NCBI RefSeq assembly: GCF_020707265.1
Contig: NZ_JAJFEQ010000001.1
Coordinates: 186,001-250,000 of the forward strand
Origin: Massilia sp. IC2-477
GTDB lineage: Bacteria; Pseudomonadota; Gammaproteobacteria; Burkholderiales; Burkholderiaceae_D
Length of the DNA stretch: 64,000 nucleotides
Direction: 5' to 3'
Below the pieces are notes generated by a model. That model was given only the letters and a program-made list of their open reading frames with translations. It was not told the DNA's origin and did not search any database. Below are positions 9,176-17,877 of the stretch, piece by piece (the first letter of the stretch is position 1; each line of letters begins with the position of its first letter). Both the position numbers and the translations under genes were made by a program.

Positions 9176-9216
9176 AAAAGCGCGCCGGACCGGGTTGACC
9201 GGCGCGGCGCGCTTTT
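9176..9216 (-). terminator. Intra-operon hairpin between binding-protein and ATPase genes
   Basis: A 12-base arm (aaaagcgcgccg) pairs with cggcgcgctttt around a 17-base loop, and on the minus strand is followed by TTTT. It sits after the binding-protein stop and before the ATPase gene. It is probably a partial terminator or mRNA-stabilising hairpin that keeps binding-protein expression above that of the membrane components. Confidence 0.75.
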
Positions 9217-9233
9217 TCATGGGGATAGGTGAA

Positions 9234-10235
<1,002 letters not shown>

Positions 10236-10598
10236 GAATGAGGCTCCTGGAATTTCGGTATTGTACCCGGCCCAACCGTAGGCGAGGAACGGGCTGCGCA
10301 AGCTGCATCGCCAACGGCGCCGTAGAGCCTGGCAATGCGATGCGCATTGTGTCAGCCGGACGGCGCCCGAGGGGTTACGATTTGTATCGCGGTGGTGATT
10401 CTCTCGACAGGCCTTGCTGCATGTAGCTTGATTGCAACAGGCCCGGAGGCGAACACCGCCGCGACGCCGCGCTTTCTCAGGAATCTGAATGCTCGCAGCT
10501 CAGCCTGTCAAATATGCATCAAGCGACAGTTTGATGACAAATACCATTTTACTTGGCAATTTATTCCAAGGAAATATAAGTGCCGCCAAAACGCGGGA
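10236..10598 (-). promoter_or_regulatory. Long 5' region of the nucleoside ABC operon
   Basis: These 363 bases hold no convincing gene. The 5' part (10500-10598) is notably AT-rich and carries a block at 10538-10567 that reappears upstream of xapA, followed on the minus strand by ATGCATA at 10519-10513. If the promoter is there, the leader is about 270 bases; I could not assign it to a riboswitch class. The rest shows nothing I recognise. Confidence 0.5.
10538..10567 (-). promoter_or_regulatory. Shared nucleoside-regulon element, copy 1 (BMP operon)
   Basis: On the minus strand this 30-base block contains AATAAAT, then CAAG, then AAAATGGTATTTG. It matches 25 of 30 positions with 19146-19175 (plus strand) upstream of xapA. 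In both cases the block is oriented toward the gene and ATGCATA begins at the same distance, 18 bases after the block. AAAT-N3-ATTT inside it is a short palindrome. Confidence 0.7.
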
Positions 10599-11582
10599 TT
10601 ATTTTGCGATTGCGCTCAATGCATCGTCGGCGGATGCGGTCGCAGGCAGGGTAGTCGTGGCAACGGGCTCCGGCTTGGGACCGACTTCCTTGCCCACTTC
10701 GGCCACGACCTGCGGCGCGTCGCCGGCCGGCAGTTGCGGCGTGGCGGCCGGCTTGGCGAACTGGCGCGTGAGGAAACTGGCGATCAGGGCCTGGGTCGCT
10801 TCCAGGTAGGGGATGTTCATGTGGTCCGAGCCTGGTACGGTGTCGTCGCCCACCAGCGTGGCCAGCTTCTGCACCAGCTGGTCGGTGTGCGAGTGCGGCA
10901 CCACGTCGTCTTCAAGCGCGCGCAGCACGTAGGTCGGGGCCTTGAGCGAGGGCGCGTACTTGATCGACTCGAAGCGGTGGCGCAGCATGTACTCGATCGG
11001 CATCACGCGGAAGCGCCGCTTGGCGATCGCGAGGATCGAATCGTAGGGGGTGATCAGGACCACCGAGTGCACCGGCCGTTCCTTGGCCACCTGCACCGCG
11101 ACACCCGAGCCCAGGCTGCGGCCGACCACGGCGATGCGGGCGGCGTCGACCTGGCCGAGGGCGGCGAGCCAGTCGAACAGGGTGCAGCCGTCCTCGATCA
11201 TGTTGATTTCTTCCGGCACGCCGTGCGACTGGCCGTAGCCGCGGTAGTTCATGACCAGCACGGTCATGCCGGGGAACAGCTTGCCGGCGTCGCGCGCGAC
11301 CCAGGACACTTCCTCGGAGCGGCCGCCGAAGTACATGACGGCGGGACGCGGGCCCGGCACCAGGGGCGTGAGCAGCCAGCCGCAAAGGCGGGTGCCATCC
11401 TTGGCGCGCAGGACGATCGGACGGGTGCGGTGCCCGGTGCTGCGCGGGCTTTCCACTTCCGGGGTGATGCAGGGGTTGAACACGAGGCGGCGCTGATTGG
11501 CCGCCACGGCGGCCGTCAGGGTCAACCAGAGAAAGCTGGCGAAACCCGTAATCCCCGCTGCCATTTTCTTTGAAGTGTCCAT
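10599..11582 (-). CDS. Alpha/beta hydrolase, membrane-anchored
   Basis: A 327-residue hydrolase of the BEM46/ABHD13-like group. An N-terminal hydrophobic helix (residues 7-28) should anchor it, with the catalytic domain likely outside the cytoplasm. Visible catalytic parts are the nucleophile elbow GRSLGSG (Ser), a late acid in LEDDVVP, and the His in GSDHMNIP. The oxyanion region reads VMNYRGYGQSHG. The C-terminal ~45 residues after the hydrolase domain are Pro/Ala/Val-rich and low complexity. Substrate unknown; the family includes esterases, thioesterases and peptidases. It runs in the same direction as the BMP operon, but a long gap separates them and no terminator is evident. Confidence 0.85.
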   Translation of the reverse strand: MDTSKKMAAGITGFASFLWLTLTAAVAANQRRLVFNPCITPEVESPRSTGHRTRPIVLRAKDGTRLCGWLLTPLVPGPRPAVMYFGGRSEEVSWVARDAGKLFPGMTVLVMNYRGYGQSHGVPEEINMIEDGCTLFDWLAALGQVDAARIAVVGRSLGSGVAVQVAKERPVHSVVLITPYDSILAIAKRRFRVMPIEYMLRHRFESIKYAPSLKAPTYVLRALEDDVVPHSHTDQLVQKLATLVGDDTVPGSDHMNIPYLEATQALIASFLTRQFAKPAATPQLPAGDAPQVVAEVGKEVGPKPEPVATTTLPATASADDALSAIAK

Positions 11583-11700
11583 GGTTCCAGTCTACCCCTG
11601 CCGCGAACGTTTGTTCTGTGCGGCACTTCGCTCAGTGGATAGCGTTACTGCTGAGTAGCGGAACAGTTGGCTTATTACAACAGCAAGCAGGGAAAGGTGC

Positions 11701-12243
11701 TTACTCCGGCGCGTGTTTCGTCGATGGGCCGGCGGTGACGTACTGTTCGACGTCGGTCACCGTATGGTCGATGCGGACCTTGTCGGCGTCGGTATGGACG
11801 CCCGCTTCGGCGTGTTCGGTGCCGCCCGTGCCCGTGTCCGTCGACATGCGCTTGCCCAGGTATTCCGACGCCAACACGCCCGCCGCGGACAGCGCCGTCA
11901 GGGCCAGCGAGCCGCCACGGGCATGGCTGCCCTGGCGCCGCAGCACCAGGTTGGCCGCGCCTACCAGCAGGGCCGCACCGGTCAGCGCAGCATGCAGTTG
12001 GCCTTCGCGTTTGGCCTCGGCCGCCTGCGGCTTCTCGGCCACGTAGTCGGCCACGCCCGCCACGCTGGCCGCCAGCCCGCCGACGATGCCCGCGCCCATG
12101 CTCAGGTAGGAGGCTTTCGCATAGTCCTCGTCGCCGGTGGCGCTATGCATGGCGTCGAGGATGAAACCGAAGGGAATGAGAATGGCCGGCGCCGCGCTCA
12201 GGACCGAATGCAGAGGTTGGCCGGCAATGGTGATCTTGTTCAT
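11701..12243 (-). CDS. DUF2231 membrane protein
   Basis: A 180-residue protein with about four hydrophobic helices. The opening GQPLHSVLSAAPAILIPFGFILDAMH matches the DUF2231 pattern (a PLH motif, then a first helix ending in D). The C-terminal ~40 residues are hydrophilic (TGTGGTEHAEAGVHTDADKVR) and probably cytoplasmic. The ATG at 12243 is preferred because GGAG lies seven bases upstream; an ATG four codons earlier is possible. Function of the family is not established; members are often near cytochrome or heme-related membrane genes, which is not the case here. Confidence 0.8.
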   Translation of the reverse strand: MNKITIAGQPLHSVLSAAPAILIPFGFILDAMHSATGDEDYAKASYLSMGAGIVGGLAASVAGVADYVAEKPQAAEAKREGQLHAALTGAALLVGAANLVLRRQGSHARGGSLALTALSAAGVLASEYLGKRMSTDTGTGGTEHAEAGVHTDADKVRIDHTVTDVEQYVTAGPSTKHAPE

Positions 12244-12403
12244 GGCGTGCTCCATGCGTTGGTTGCTGTCGGGATGAGTGTGGCATAGGCCGGAGGAGGG
12301 GAACGCACGCTTGGGCCAGAGCCCGACACAAGCGCCGCCATGGTTCGCCGCGATCAAGTAAGATCGATATTCCGCCCAACGGGCCCCTACCCTCGGAGAT
12401 CTC

Positions 12404-12706
12404 GTGCACTATCTGCTCATGTATGACCTCGCCCCCGATTACCTCGAACGCCGCGGCGAGTTCCGCGACGAGCACCTGAAGCTGGCCTGGGAAGCGCAGC
12501 AGCGCGGCGAGCTCGTAATTGCCGGCGCATTGGCCGACCCGAGCGACCACGCCGTCCTGATGTTCAGCTGCGATACGCCCGAACCGGTGCAGATGTTCGC
12601 CGCCAAGGACCCCTACGTCACCCACGGCCTGGTGCGCGCCTTCCACGTACGCCAGTGGAACACGGTGGTCGGCGACGACGCCTTCAACCCGGTCCGTCCC
12701 GGCTGA
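12404..12706 (+). CDS. YciI family protein
   Basis: A 100-residue small protein with the YciI fold (PF03795): MHYLLMYD at the start, then RDEHL, GELVIAGAL, and VTHGLVRAFHVRQW near the end. The His in RDEHL and the Asp in MYD fit the putative active-site pair of the family. The start is GTG at 12404 with GGAG upstream. YciI-like proteins include a dehydrochlorinase (TftG) and many uncharacterised members. The gene stands alone between a minus-strand DUF2231 gene and the DUF969 operon, so its role is not clear from context. Confidence 0.85.
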   Translation: MHYLLMYDLAPDYLERRGEFRDEHLKLAWEAQQRGELVIAGALADPSDHAVLMFSCDTPEPVQMFAAKDPYVTHGLVRAFHVRQWNTVVGDDAFNPVRPG

Positions 12707-12776
12707 GCTTTCCAATAGTAAATTCGGACTAGACTTGCGGTAAGATTGCCCGGCTTTCAACTGAGCCGGAGAGTTC

Positions 12777-13481
12777 ATGCAAACTGCCGTCAACCTGTGG
12801 CCGCTGCTGGGTGTCGCGGTCATCGTCGCGGGCTTCCTGCTGCGCGCGCATCCCGTGCTGGTGGTGGTCGCCGCCTGCGGCGTCACCGGCCTGGCCGCCG
12901 CAATGCCGGTAGAAGCCATCCTTGCTTCGCTCGGCGCCGCGTTTGTGAAGACACGCAACCTGCCGCTGATCCTGCTGCTACCGCTGGCCACCATCGGCCT
13001 GCTGGAGCGCTTCGGCCTGCGCGAACGCGCGCAGGCGGCAATCGCGAAGGTGAAGTCGGCTACCGCCGGACGGCTCCTGATTGTCTACCTGTTCGCCCGC
13101 GAGACGTCGGCCGCCGCCGGCCTGACCAGCCTGGGCGGCCATCCGAACATGGTGCGTCCGCTGGTCGCGCCGATGGCCGAAGCCGCGACAGAAACCCGCT
13201 ATGGCAGCCTGCCCGACGCGCTGCGCCACCGCATCCGCGCGATGTCGGCCGCCACCGACAACGTCGGCCTGTTCTTCGGCGAAGACATCTTCGTGGCCTT
13301 CGGCGCCATCGTGCTGATGCAGACCATCCTGAACGCCGAGGGCATCGAGGTGAACCCGCTGCACATCGCGCTGTGGGGCATTCCGACCGCGGTCAGCGCT
13401 TTCATCATCCACGCCTGGAACTTGCGTAGGTTAGACGCGCGCATCCGCCGCGAGATGACCGCGGGAGAAAAGGCGGCATGA
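12777..13481 (+). CDS. DUF969 membrane protein (putative 5-oxoproline transport component)
   Basis: A 234-residue protein with about six hydrophobic segments. It carries the family-typical stretch LIVYLFARETSAAAGLTSLGGHPNMVRPL, followed by ATDNVGLFFGEDIFVAFGA. DUF969 nearly always occurs with DUF979 and pyroglutamyl peptidase, as here, and the pair has been proposed to carry 5-oxoproline across the membrane. GGAG precedes the ATG. The last codon overlaps the DUF979 start (ATGA), so the two proteins are probably made in equal amounts and may form one complex. Confidence 0.85.
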   Translation: MQTAVNLWPLLGVAVIVAGFLLRAHPVLVVVAACGVTGLAAAMPVEAILASLGAAFVKTRNLPLILLLPLATIGLLERFGLRERAQAAIAKVKSATAGRLLIVYLFARETSAAAGLTSLGGHPNMVRPLVAPMAEAATETRYGSLPDALRHRIRAMSAATDNVGLFFGEDIFVAFGAIVLMQTILNAEGIEVNPLHIALWGIPTAVSAFIIHAWNLRRLDARIRREMTAGEKAA

Positions 13482-14431
13482 TCACGCTCGAACACTTCTA
13501 TGTGCTGGTCGGCCTGCTGTTCGTGGCGGTGGCCGCGATGAACCTGGTCGACCGCAGCAATCCGCGCCGCTTCAGCACCGCGCTGTTCTGGGGCCTGTAC
13601 GCGCTGCTCTACCTGGCCGGCGAGCTCCTGCCGCCTGCGCTGGTAGGCGCCCTGATGATCCTGATGGCGCTGGTCGCCGGCTTCAAGGGTGTCACCGCCG
13701 GCAAGGCGGCCGTGCTGCCGGAAGAAGAACGCCGCGCCGCCAGCGCGCGCCTGGGCAACCGCCTGTTCATCCCGGCGCTGCTGCTGCCGCTGGTGACCAT
13801 GCTGGGCGCGACCGTCTTCAAGGACGTGCAGGTAGGCGGCTTGCCGCTGCTCGACCAGAAGCACCTGACCCTGGTCAGCCTCGGCATCGCCGCGCTGGTG
13901 GCGCTGCTTGCCGCCTGCTGGCTGACGCGTTCCACCCCGCTGCAGGGCGTGCGCGAAGCGCGGCGCCTGGTCGATGCGATGAGCTGGGCCGTGGTGCTGC
14001 CGCACATGCTGGCCGTGCTCGGCCTGCTGTTCACCGAGGCCGGGGTGGGCAAGGCGGTGGCCCACGTGAGCACCTCTTATATCGGCCTGGATTCGCGCTT
14101 CGTCGCGGTAGCGGTGTTCTGCATCGGCATGGCGCTGTTCACCATCGTGATGGGCAACGGCTTCGCCGCCTTCCCCGTGATGGCGGGCGGCGTCGGCATT
14201 CCGGTGCTGGTCGGCGTGTATGGCGCCAACCCTGCAGTGATGGCGGCGATCGGCATGTTCAGCGCCTATTGCGGTACATTGATGACGCCGATGGCGGCGA
14301 ACTTCAACATCGTGCCGGCCGCGCTGCTCGAGCTGCCCGACAAGAATGCCGTGATCCGGGCCCAGATCCCGACCGCGCTGCCGCTGCTGGTGGCGAACAT
14401 CTTCCTCTTGTACTTCCTGATGAACCAATGA
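13478..14431 (+). CDS. DUF979 membrane protein (putative 5-oxoproline transport component)
   Basis: A 317-residue polytopic membrane protein with about nine helices. Typical family text is LFWGLYALLYLAGELLPP near the start and IVMGNGFAAFPVMAGGVGIPVLVG at about residues 222-246, plus a conserved AYCGTLMTPMAANFNIVPAALLE segment. It overlaps DUF969 upstream and pyroglutamyl peptidase downstream by four bases each, so the three are one translational unit. The transport role rests on conserved gene neighbourhood only. Confidence 0.85.
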   Translation: MITLEHFYVLVGLLFVAVAAMNLVDRSNPRRFSTALFWGLYALLYLAGELLPPALVGALMILMALVAGFKGVTAGKAAVLPEEERRAASARLGNRLFIPALLLPLVTMLGATVFKDVQVGGLPLLDQKHLTLVSLGIAALVALLAACWLTRSTPLQGVREARRLVDAMSWAVVLPHMLAVLGLLFTEAGVGKAVAHVSTSYIGLDSRFVAVAVFCIGMALFTIVMGNGFAAFPVMAGGVGIPVLVGVYGANPAVMAAIGMFSAYCGTLMTPMAANFNIVPAALLELPDKNAVIRAQIPTALPLLVANIFLLYFLMNQ

Positions 14432-15075
14432 TGAAAACTGTCCTGCTCACTGGTTTCGAACCCTTCAACAAGGCGTCAATCAACCCGGCCTGGGAGGCCG
14501 TGCGCGCGCTCGAAGGCTGGAGCGGCGAGGGCTTTCGGGTCGAAGCGCGCCAGCTGCCCTGCGTGTTCGACGAGGCCAACCGCGTGCTGGCCGCATTGGT
14601 CGACGAGCTGCAGCCCGACATCGTGATCGCCGTCGGCCAGGCCGGCGGGCGCGCCGAGATCTCGGTGGAGCGGGTGGCGATCAACATCGACGACGCGTCC
14701 ATCCTCGATAACGCCGGCCAGCAGCCGGTCGACCGCGCCATCCGCGCCGACGGACCGGCGGCCTACTTCACCACCCTGCCGATCAAGGCGATGGTGGCGA
14801 AGATGCGCGCAAAGGGCTTGAAGGCGGGAGTGTCGCAGACCGCGGGCACCTTCGTGTGCAACCACGTGTTCTATGGGCTGATGCATCACACGGCGGGCAA
14901 GCCGGTGAAGGCGGGTTTCATCCACGTGCCCTACCTGCCGGAGCAGGTCGAGGAGCGGCCGGACGATCCGCCGGCGATGGCGCTGGACGACATCATCCTG
15001 GGCATCATGACGGCGGTGGAGACAGCGACCAGGGTGGAACGCGACGTGGCGCAGGCCGGCGGGGCGACCCACTGA
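14428..15075 (+). CDS. pcp: Pyroglutamyl-peptidase I
   Basis: A 215-residue cysteine peptidase (family C15) that removes N-terminal pyroglutamate from peptides. The catalytic triad is visible: Glu in ISVERVAINIDDA (about residue 81), Cys in GTFVCNHVFYG (about 144) and His in FIHVPYLPEQ (about 166). It opens with the family motif VLLTGFEPFNKASINPAWEA. The length is normal. The ATG at 14428 overlaps the DUF979 stop; a second ATG follows at once. The product 5-oxoproline would need a 5-oxoprolinase, and none is present in this window. Confidence 0.95.
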   Translation: MMKTVLLTGFEPFNKASINPAWEAVRALEGWSGEGFRVEARQLPCVFDEANRVLAALVDELQPDIVIAVGQAGGRAEISVERVAINIDDASILDNAGQQPVDRAIRADGPAAYFTTLPIKAMVAKMRAKGLKAGVSQTAGTFVCNHVFYGLMHHTAGKPVKAGFIHVPYLPEQVEERPDDPPAMALDDIILGIMTAVETATRVERDVAQAGGATH

Positions 15076-15102
15076 GTCGCCCGCCGGGCTGCGCCACGTC
15101 TT

Positions 15103-15204
15103 GAGCGCCTAACAATTCCCCCGATGACTGCGTTGCATCGTCTCGCCGTACTAGCGTACTGTCTTCGACGCTGCGCCTTGCCCTCGGGGTTTTGTTAGAC
15201 GCTC
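15103..15204. repeat. Hairpin element, copy A (102 bases)
   Basis: The ends are inverted repeats (gagcgcctaacaa / ttgttagacgctc, one mismatch), with a second inner pair (ccccga / tcgggg). The core contains gtac-tagc-gtac and, on the minus strand, gcgcag and gcgag blocks that recur in the same order in the element at 39536-39656. It lies between pcp and the convergent lipoprotein gene and could terminate both. The layout resembles the abundant 'betaproteobacteria toxic small RNA' hairpin family as I remember it; not confirmed. Confidence 0.75.
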
Positions 15205-15224
15205 CTACTTCAGTACTTCAGGAA

Positions 15225-15632
15225 TTAACGCTTTTCCTGCAGTTTCTCGCCAGCGCGCTCCAGGGCGGCGCCGGTCTTGTCGCCGACCTTGTCCGAAGCA
15301 GCCTTGACTTCAGCGGCGGCTTCCTTCGACTCCTGTTTCACTTCGGCGCCGGCTTCCTTGATGTTCTGGCCGGCCTTGTCGGCAGCCTGCTCGATGTTTT
15401 CGCCAGCGCGGTCAGCAGCGGCGTCGACGCGTGCAGCAGCGTTTTCGGTTGCGTTTTCGACGTTCTGTGCGGCTTCCTTGGTGTTCTGGGCAGCAGCAGC
15501 TGCGGTTGCGTCGATCGCGGCGCCGGCTTCCTGGGCAGGACCGGTGCTTGGATCGTTGTCGGCTTTCTTGCAACCGGTGGCCATCACAGCAACAGCCAGC
15601 ATCAGGGCGGAGAGGGTAGCGGTGGTTTTCAT
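15225..15632 (-). CDS. Small lipoprotein with LEA-like Ala-rich helical repeats
   Basis: A 135-residue protein. The signal peptide ends in a lipobox-like VMATGC followed by KKAD, so it should be an outer-membrane-directed lipoprotein. The rest is Ala/Glu/Lys/Asn-rich amphipathic helix with an approximate 11-residue period (repeats such as AAQNVENATENA, AADRAGENIEQ, AADKAGQNIKEA), like group-3 LEA or apolipoprotein-type helices. The ATG at 15632 has AAGGAG upstream. These proteins are usually stress-related or envelope-associated, but no precise function can be assigned. Confidence 0.8.
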   Translation of the reverse strand: MKTTATLSALMLAVAVMATGCKKADNDPSTGPAQEAGAAIDATAAAAAQNTKEAAQNVENATENAAARVDAAADRAGENIEQAADKAGQNIKEAGAEVKQESKEAAAEVKAASDKVGDKTGAALERAGEKLQEKR

Positions 15633-15843
15633 GGTGTGCTCCTTGTAAAAGGTTTTGTTCAGGTTGTTGTTCATCTTTTGACAAGAGTTTGCACTAGTAG
15701 GCTGCCGAGAACGGTGCGCGAAGTAACGCAGAATAAAGAAATAATTGCCTCAGTAACAAAATTTATGGGATCGGGTGTTGTGATTGGTTCTCTTAAAAGG
15801 GTTTGCCTTGGAGTGCAGGCTAGGGGAATGTTAGGATCAATCA

Positions 15844-16053
15844 ATGGACCGACGAACTGATTACAAGACTGCACTGCTCATCGACGCCGCCATCCACGAG
15901 GCGGCCAGCGAAGGCCGTCCCCGCGCCGCTACCGAGCTGGCGAAAATGGGCGTGCCGCTCGAAGTCACGATGCGGGTACTGACCCGCCCGGTGGAACGCC
16001 GCCACCAGATCGCCTCGCTCAGCACGGTGGCGGTCGAGATCAAGCGCCAGTAA
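15844..16053 (+). CDS. Small conserved-looking hypothetical protein
   Basis: A 69-residue soluble, helical protein rich in Ala, Arg and Glu (DYKTALLIDAAIHEAASEGR, then a segment ending VLTRPVERRHQ). No domain is recognised. An AGGA lies about eight bases before the ATG, the codon use matches the neighbours, and the gene fills the space exactly up to the convergent LysR gene (the stops are adjacent). The size and Arg-rich C-terminus would suit a small DNA- or protein-binding factor, but this is a guess. Confidence 0.6.
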   Translation: MDRRTDYKTALLIDAAIHEAASEGRPRAATELAKMGVPLEVTMRVLTRPVERRHQIASLSTVAVEIKRQ

Positions 16054-16953
16054 TTACTCTTCCGGGAACAGGATGTTCAGGAAGGCCCGCACCACCGGCG
16101 CATCGCCCTCCACCGGATAGGCTATATAGAGATTCGCCGACGGCGGATCGGTCCGGATCGGCAGGAAGCGCACGCCCGGCCAGCCGATGCGGCTGGTGGT
16201 TTGCGGCAGCAGCGCCACGCCCAGGCCCGCGCCGACCATGGCCAGCAGGGTCTGCGGCTCGGCCGCTTCCTGGAAGATGGTCGGCTGGAAGCCGGCGTTG
16301 ACGCAGCACTGGATCAGGTAGCGCGGCTCGGCCGACTGGTCCAGGTGCAGGGTGAGCATCGGTTCGCTCGCAATGTCGGTCAGCTCGATCGCATCCTGCT
16401 GCGCCAGCGGATGCTTCTCGTTGATCGCCACGCACACGTTCTCCTGGAAGCACAGGTCCTGGCGCAGGCCGGCCTGTTTCAGCACGTCCCCCTCGATGCG
16501 CGGTTCGCGCCAGAAGCCGACGTCGATCTGCCTGGCGCGCAGCGCTTCCCACTGGTCGTTCGGCCCGAGCTCGTGGATGGTCCAGGTCACCCGCGGATAT
16601 TGACTCTGGAAGCGTTCGAGCAGGGCGGGGATCGGCCCCCACATCGCTGAGCCGACGATGCCCACCCGCAAGCGGCCCACTTCGCCGCGGTCGATCTGGC
16701 GGATGGTGTCGATCGTCATGCGCATCTTGGCCAGCAGCTCGGCCGCTTCCGTCATCAAGGCCTTGCCCGCCACCGTCAGCTCGAAGCTGCGCGTGGTGCG
16801 GGTGAACAGGCGCACCCCGAGTTCGCTTTCCAGCTTCATGATCTGCTGGCTCAGCGGCGGCTGCGAGATGTGCAGGCGCTCGGCGGCGCGCGAAAAGCTT
16901 TTTTCTTCCGCGACCGCGAGAAAGTAGCGCAGCTGTTTCAGGTCGATCGACAT
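16054..16953 (-). CDS. LysR-family transcriptional regulator
   Basis: A 299-residue regulator. The winged helix-turn-helix is at residues 1-62 (LKQLRYFLAVAEEKSFSRAAERL, then ISQPPLSQQI). The effector domain starts at about residue 92 (GRLRVGIVGSAMWGPIPALL) and has the two-lobe periplasmic-binding fold. It is most like the CatR/BenM/CbnR group of aromatic-compound regulators in its early part. It starts 13 bases after the psuG stop on the same strand and so may be part of the psuK-psuG transcript. The ligand is unknown. Confidence 0.88.
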   Translation of the reverse strand: MSIDLKQLRYFLAVAEEKSFSRAAERLHISQPPLSQQIMKLESELGVRLFTRTTRSFELTVAGKALMTEAAELLAKMRMTIDTIRQIDRGEVGRLRVGIVGSAMWGPIPALLERFQSQYPRVTWTIHELGPNDQWEALRARQIDVGFWREPRIEGDVLKQAGLRQDLCFQENVCVAINEKHPLAQQDAIELTDIASEPMLTLHLDQSAEPRYLIQCCVNAGFQPTIFQEAAEPQTLLAMVGAGLGVALLPQTTSRIGWPGVRFLPIRTDPPSANLYIAYPVEGDAPVVRAFLNILFPEE

Positions 16954-16966
16954 GGCGCGTGAACGA

Positions 16967-17875
16967 TCAGGCGTTCAGCGCCACGGCCAGGCGCGCGCCG
17001 ACCAGGGCGTTGTGCTTGACCAGCGCGATGTTGGTCGCCAGGCTGCGGCCCTCCGTCAGTTCCTTGATGCGCCCGAGCAGGAAGGGCGTGACCGCCTTGC
17101 CTTTCACGCCCTGCTGGTCCGCCTCGATCAGGGCCAGCCTGATGATGGTGTCGATCTCCTTGGTCGGCATGGCGGATTCGCTTGGCACCGGATTGCTCAC
17201 CACCACGCCGCCGGCCAGGCCGAGCTGCCACTTGGTGCGGATGAAAGCTGCCTGTTCTTCCGGCGTGTCGAGCTGGAAGTCGGCCTTGAAGCCGCTCTCG
17301 CGCGTGAAGAAGGCCGGGAAGCCCGGCTGGCCGACGCTCAGCACCGGCACGCCGTGGGTTTCCAGGTATTCGAGGGTGAGGCCGATGTCCAGGATCGATT
17401 TCACGCCGGCGCAGACCACGGCCACACTGGTGTGGGCCAGCTCCTGCAGGTCGGCCGAGATGTCGAAGCTGGTCTCGGCGCCGCGGTGCACACCGCCGAT
17501 GCCGCCGGTGACGAAGACTTCGATGCCCGCCAGCTGGGCGCAGATCATGGTCGCGGCCACGGTGGTGGCGCCCAGGCGCTTCTGCGACAGCACGTAGGCC
17601 AGGTCGCGGCGGCTGACTTTCATGGCGTCGGGCGAGGAGCCCAGCAGCTCCAGCTGCTCGTTGGACAGGCCGACGCAGATCCTGCCGTCGATGATGGCAA
17701 TGGTGGCCGGCACCGCGCCGGCGGCGCGGATCACGTCTTCCACTTCGCGTGCGGTCTGCACGTTCTGCGGATAGGGCATGCCGTGCGAGATGATGGTCGA
17801 TTCGAGCGCCACGATGGGTTTGCCGCTAGCGCGCGCGCTTGCCACTTCGGGCGAGAACAGGAGGAAGGATTGCAT
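16967..17875 (-). CDS. psuG: Pseudouridine-5'-phosphate glycosidase
   Basis: A 302-residue enzyme that reversibly splits pseudouridine 5'-phosphate into uracil and ribose 5-phosphate. Family motifs are clear: VALESTIISHGMPYPQN near the start (catalytic Glu), KVSRRDLAYV (Schiff-base Lys), FVTGGIGGVHRGAE, DISADLQEL and SLATNIALVKHNA. The length matches E. coli YeiN/PsuG. The ATG at 17875 is preceded by AGGA-type sequence inside the psuK end and is two bases past the psuK stop, so the genes are coupled. The uracil made here would feed the reductive pyrimidine operon at 39.8-49.5 kb. Confidence 0.95.
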   Translation of the reverse strand: MQSFLLFSPEVASARASGKPIVALESTIISHGMPYPQNVQTAREVEDVIRAAGAVPATIAIIDGRICVGLSNEQLELLGSSPDAMKVSRRDLAYVLSQKRLGATTVAATMICAQLAGIEVFVTGGIGGVHRGAETSFDISADLQELAHTSVAVVCAGVKSILDIGLTLEYLETHGVPVLSVGQPGFPAFFTRESGFKADFQLDTPEEQAAFIRTKWQLGLAGGVVVSNPVPSESAMPTKEIDTIIRLALIEADQQGVKGKAVTPFLLGRIKELTEGRSLATNIALVKHNALVGARLAVALNA

Positions 17876-17877
17876 GC

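Noticed and set aside
10236..10598. Riboswitch in the long leader of the nucleoside importer
   Set aside because: I could not find the conserved core of purine, preQ1 or other known riboswitch classes; the shared block with xapA looks like a DNA element.
15103..15204. CRISPR-like repeat or integron site
   Set aside because: It is a single long hairpin without regularly spaced direct repeats or an integrase nearby.
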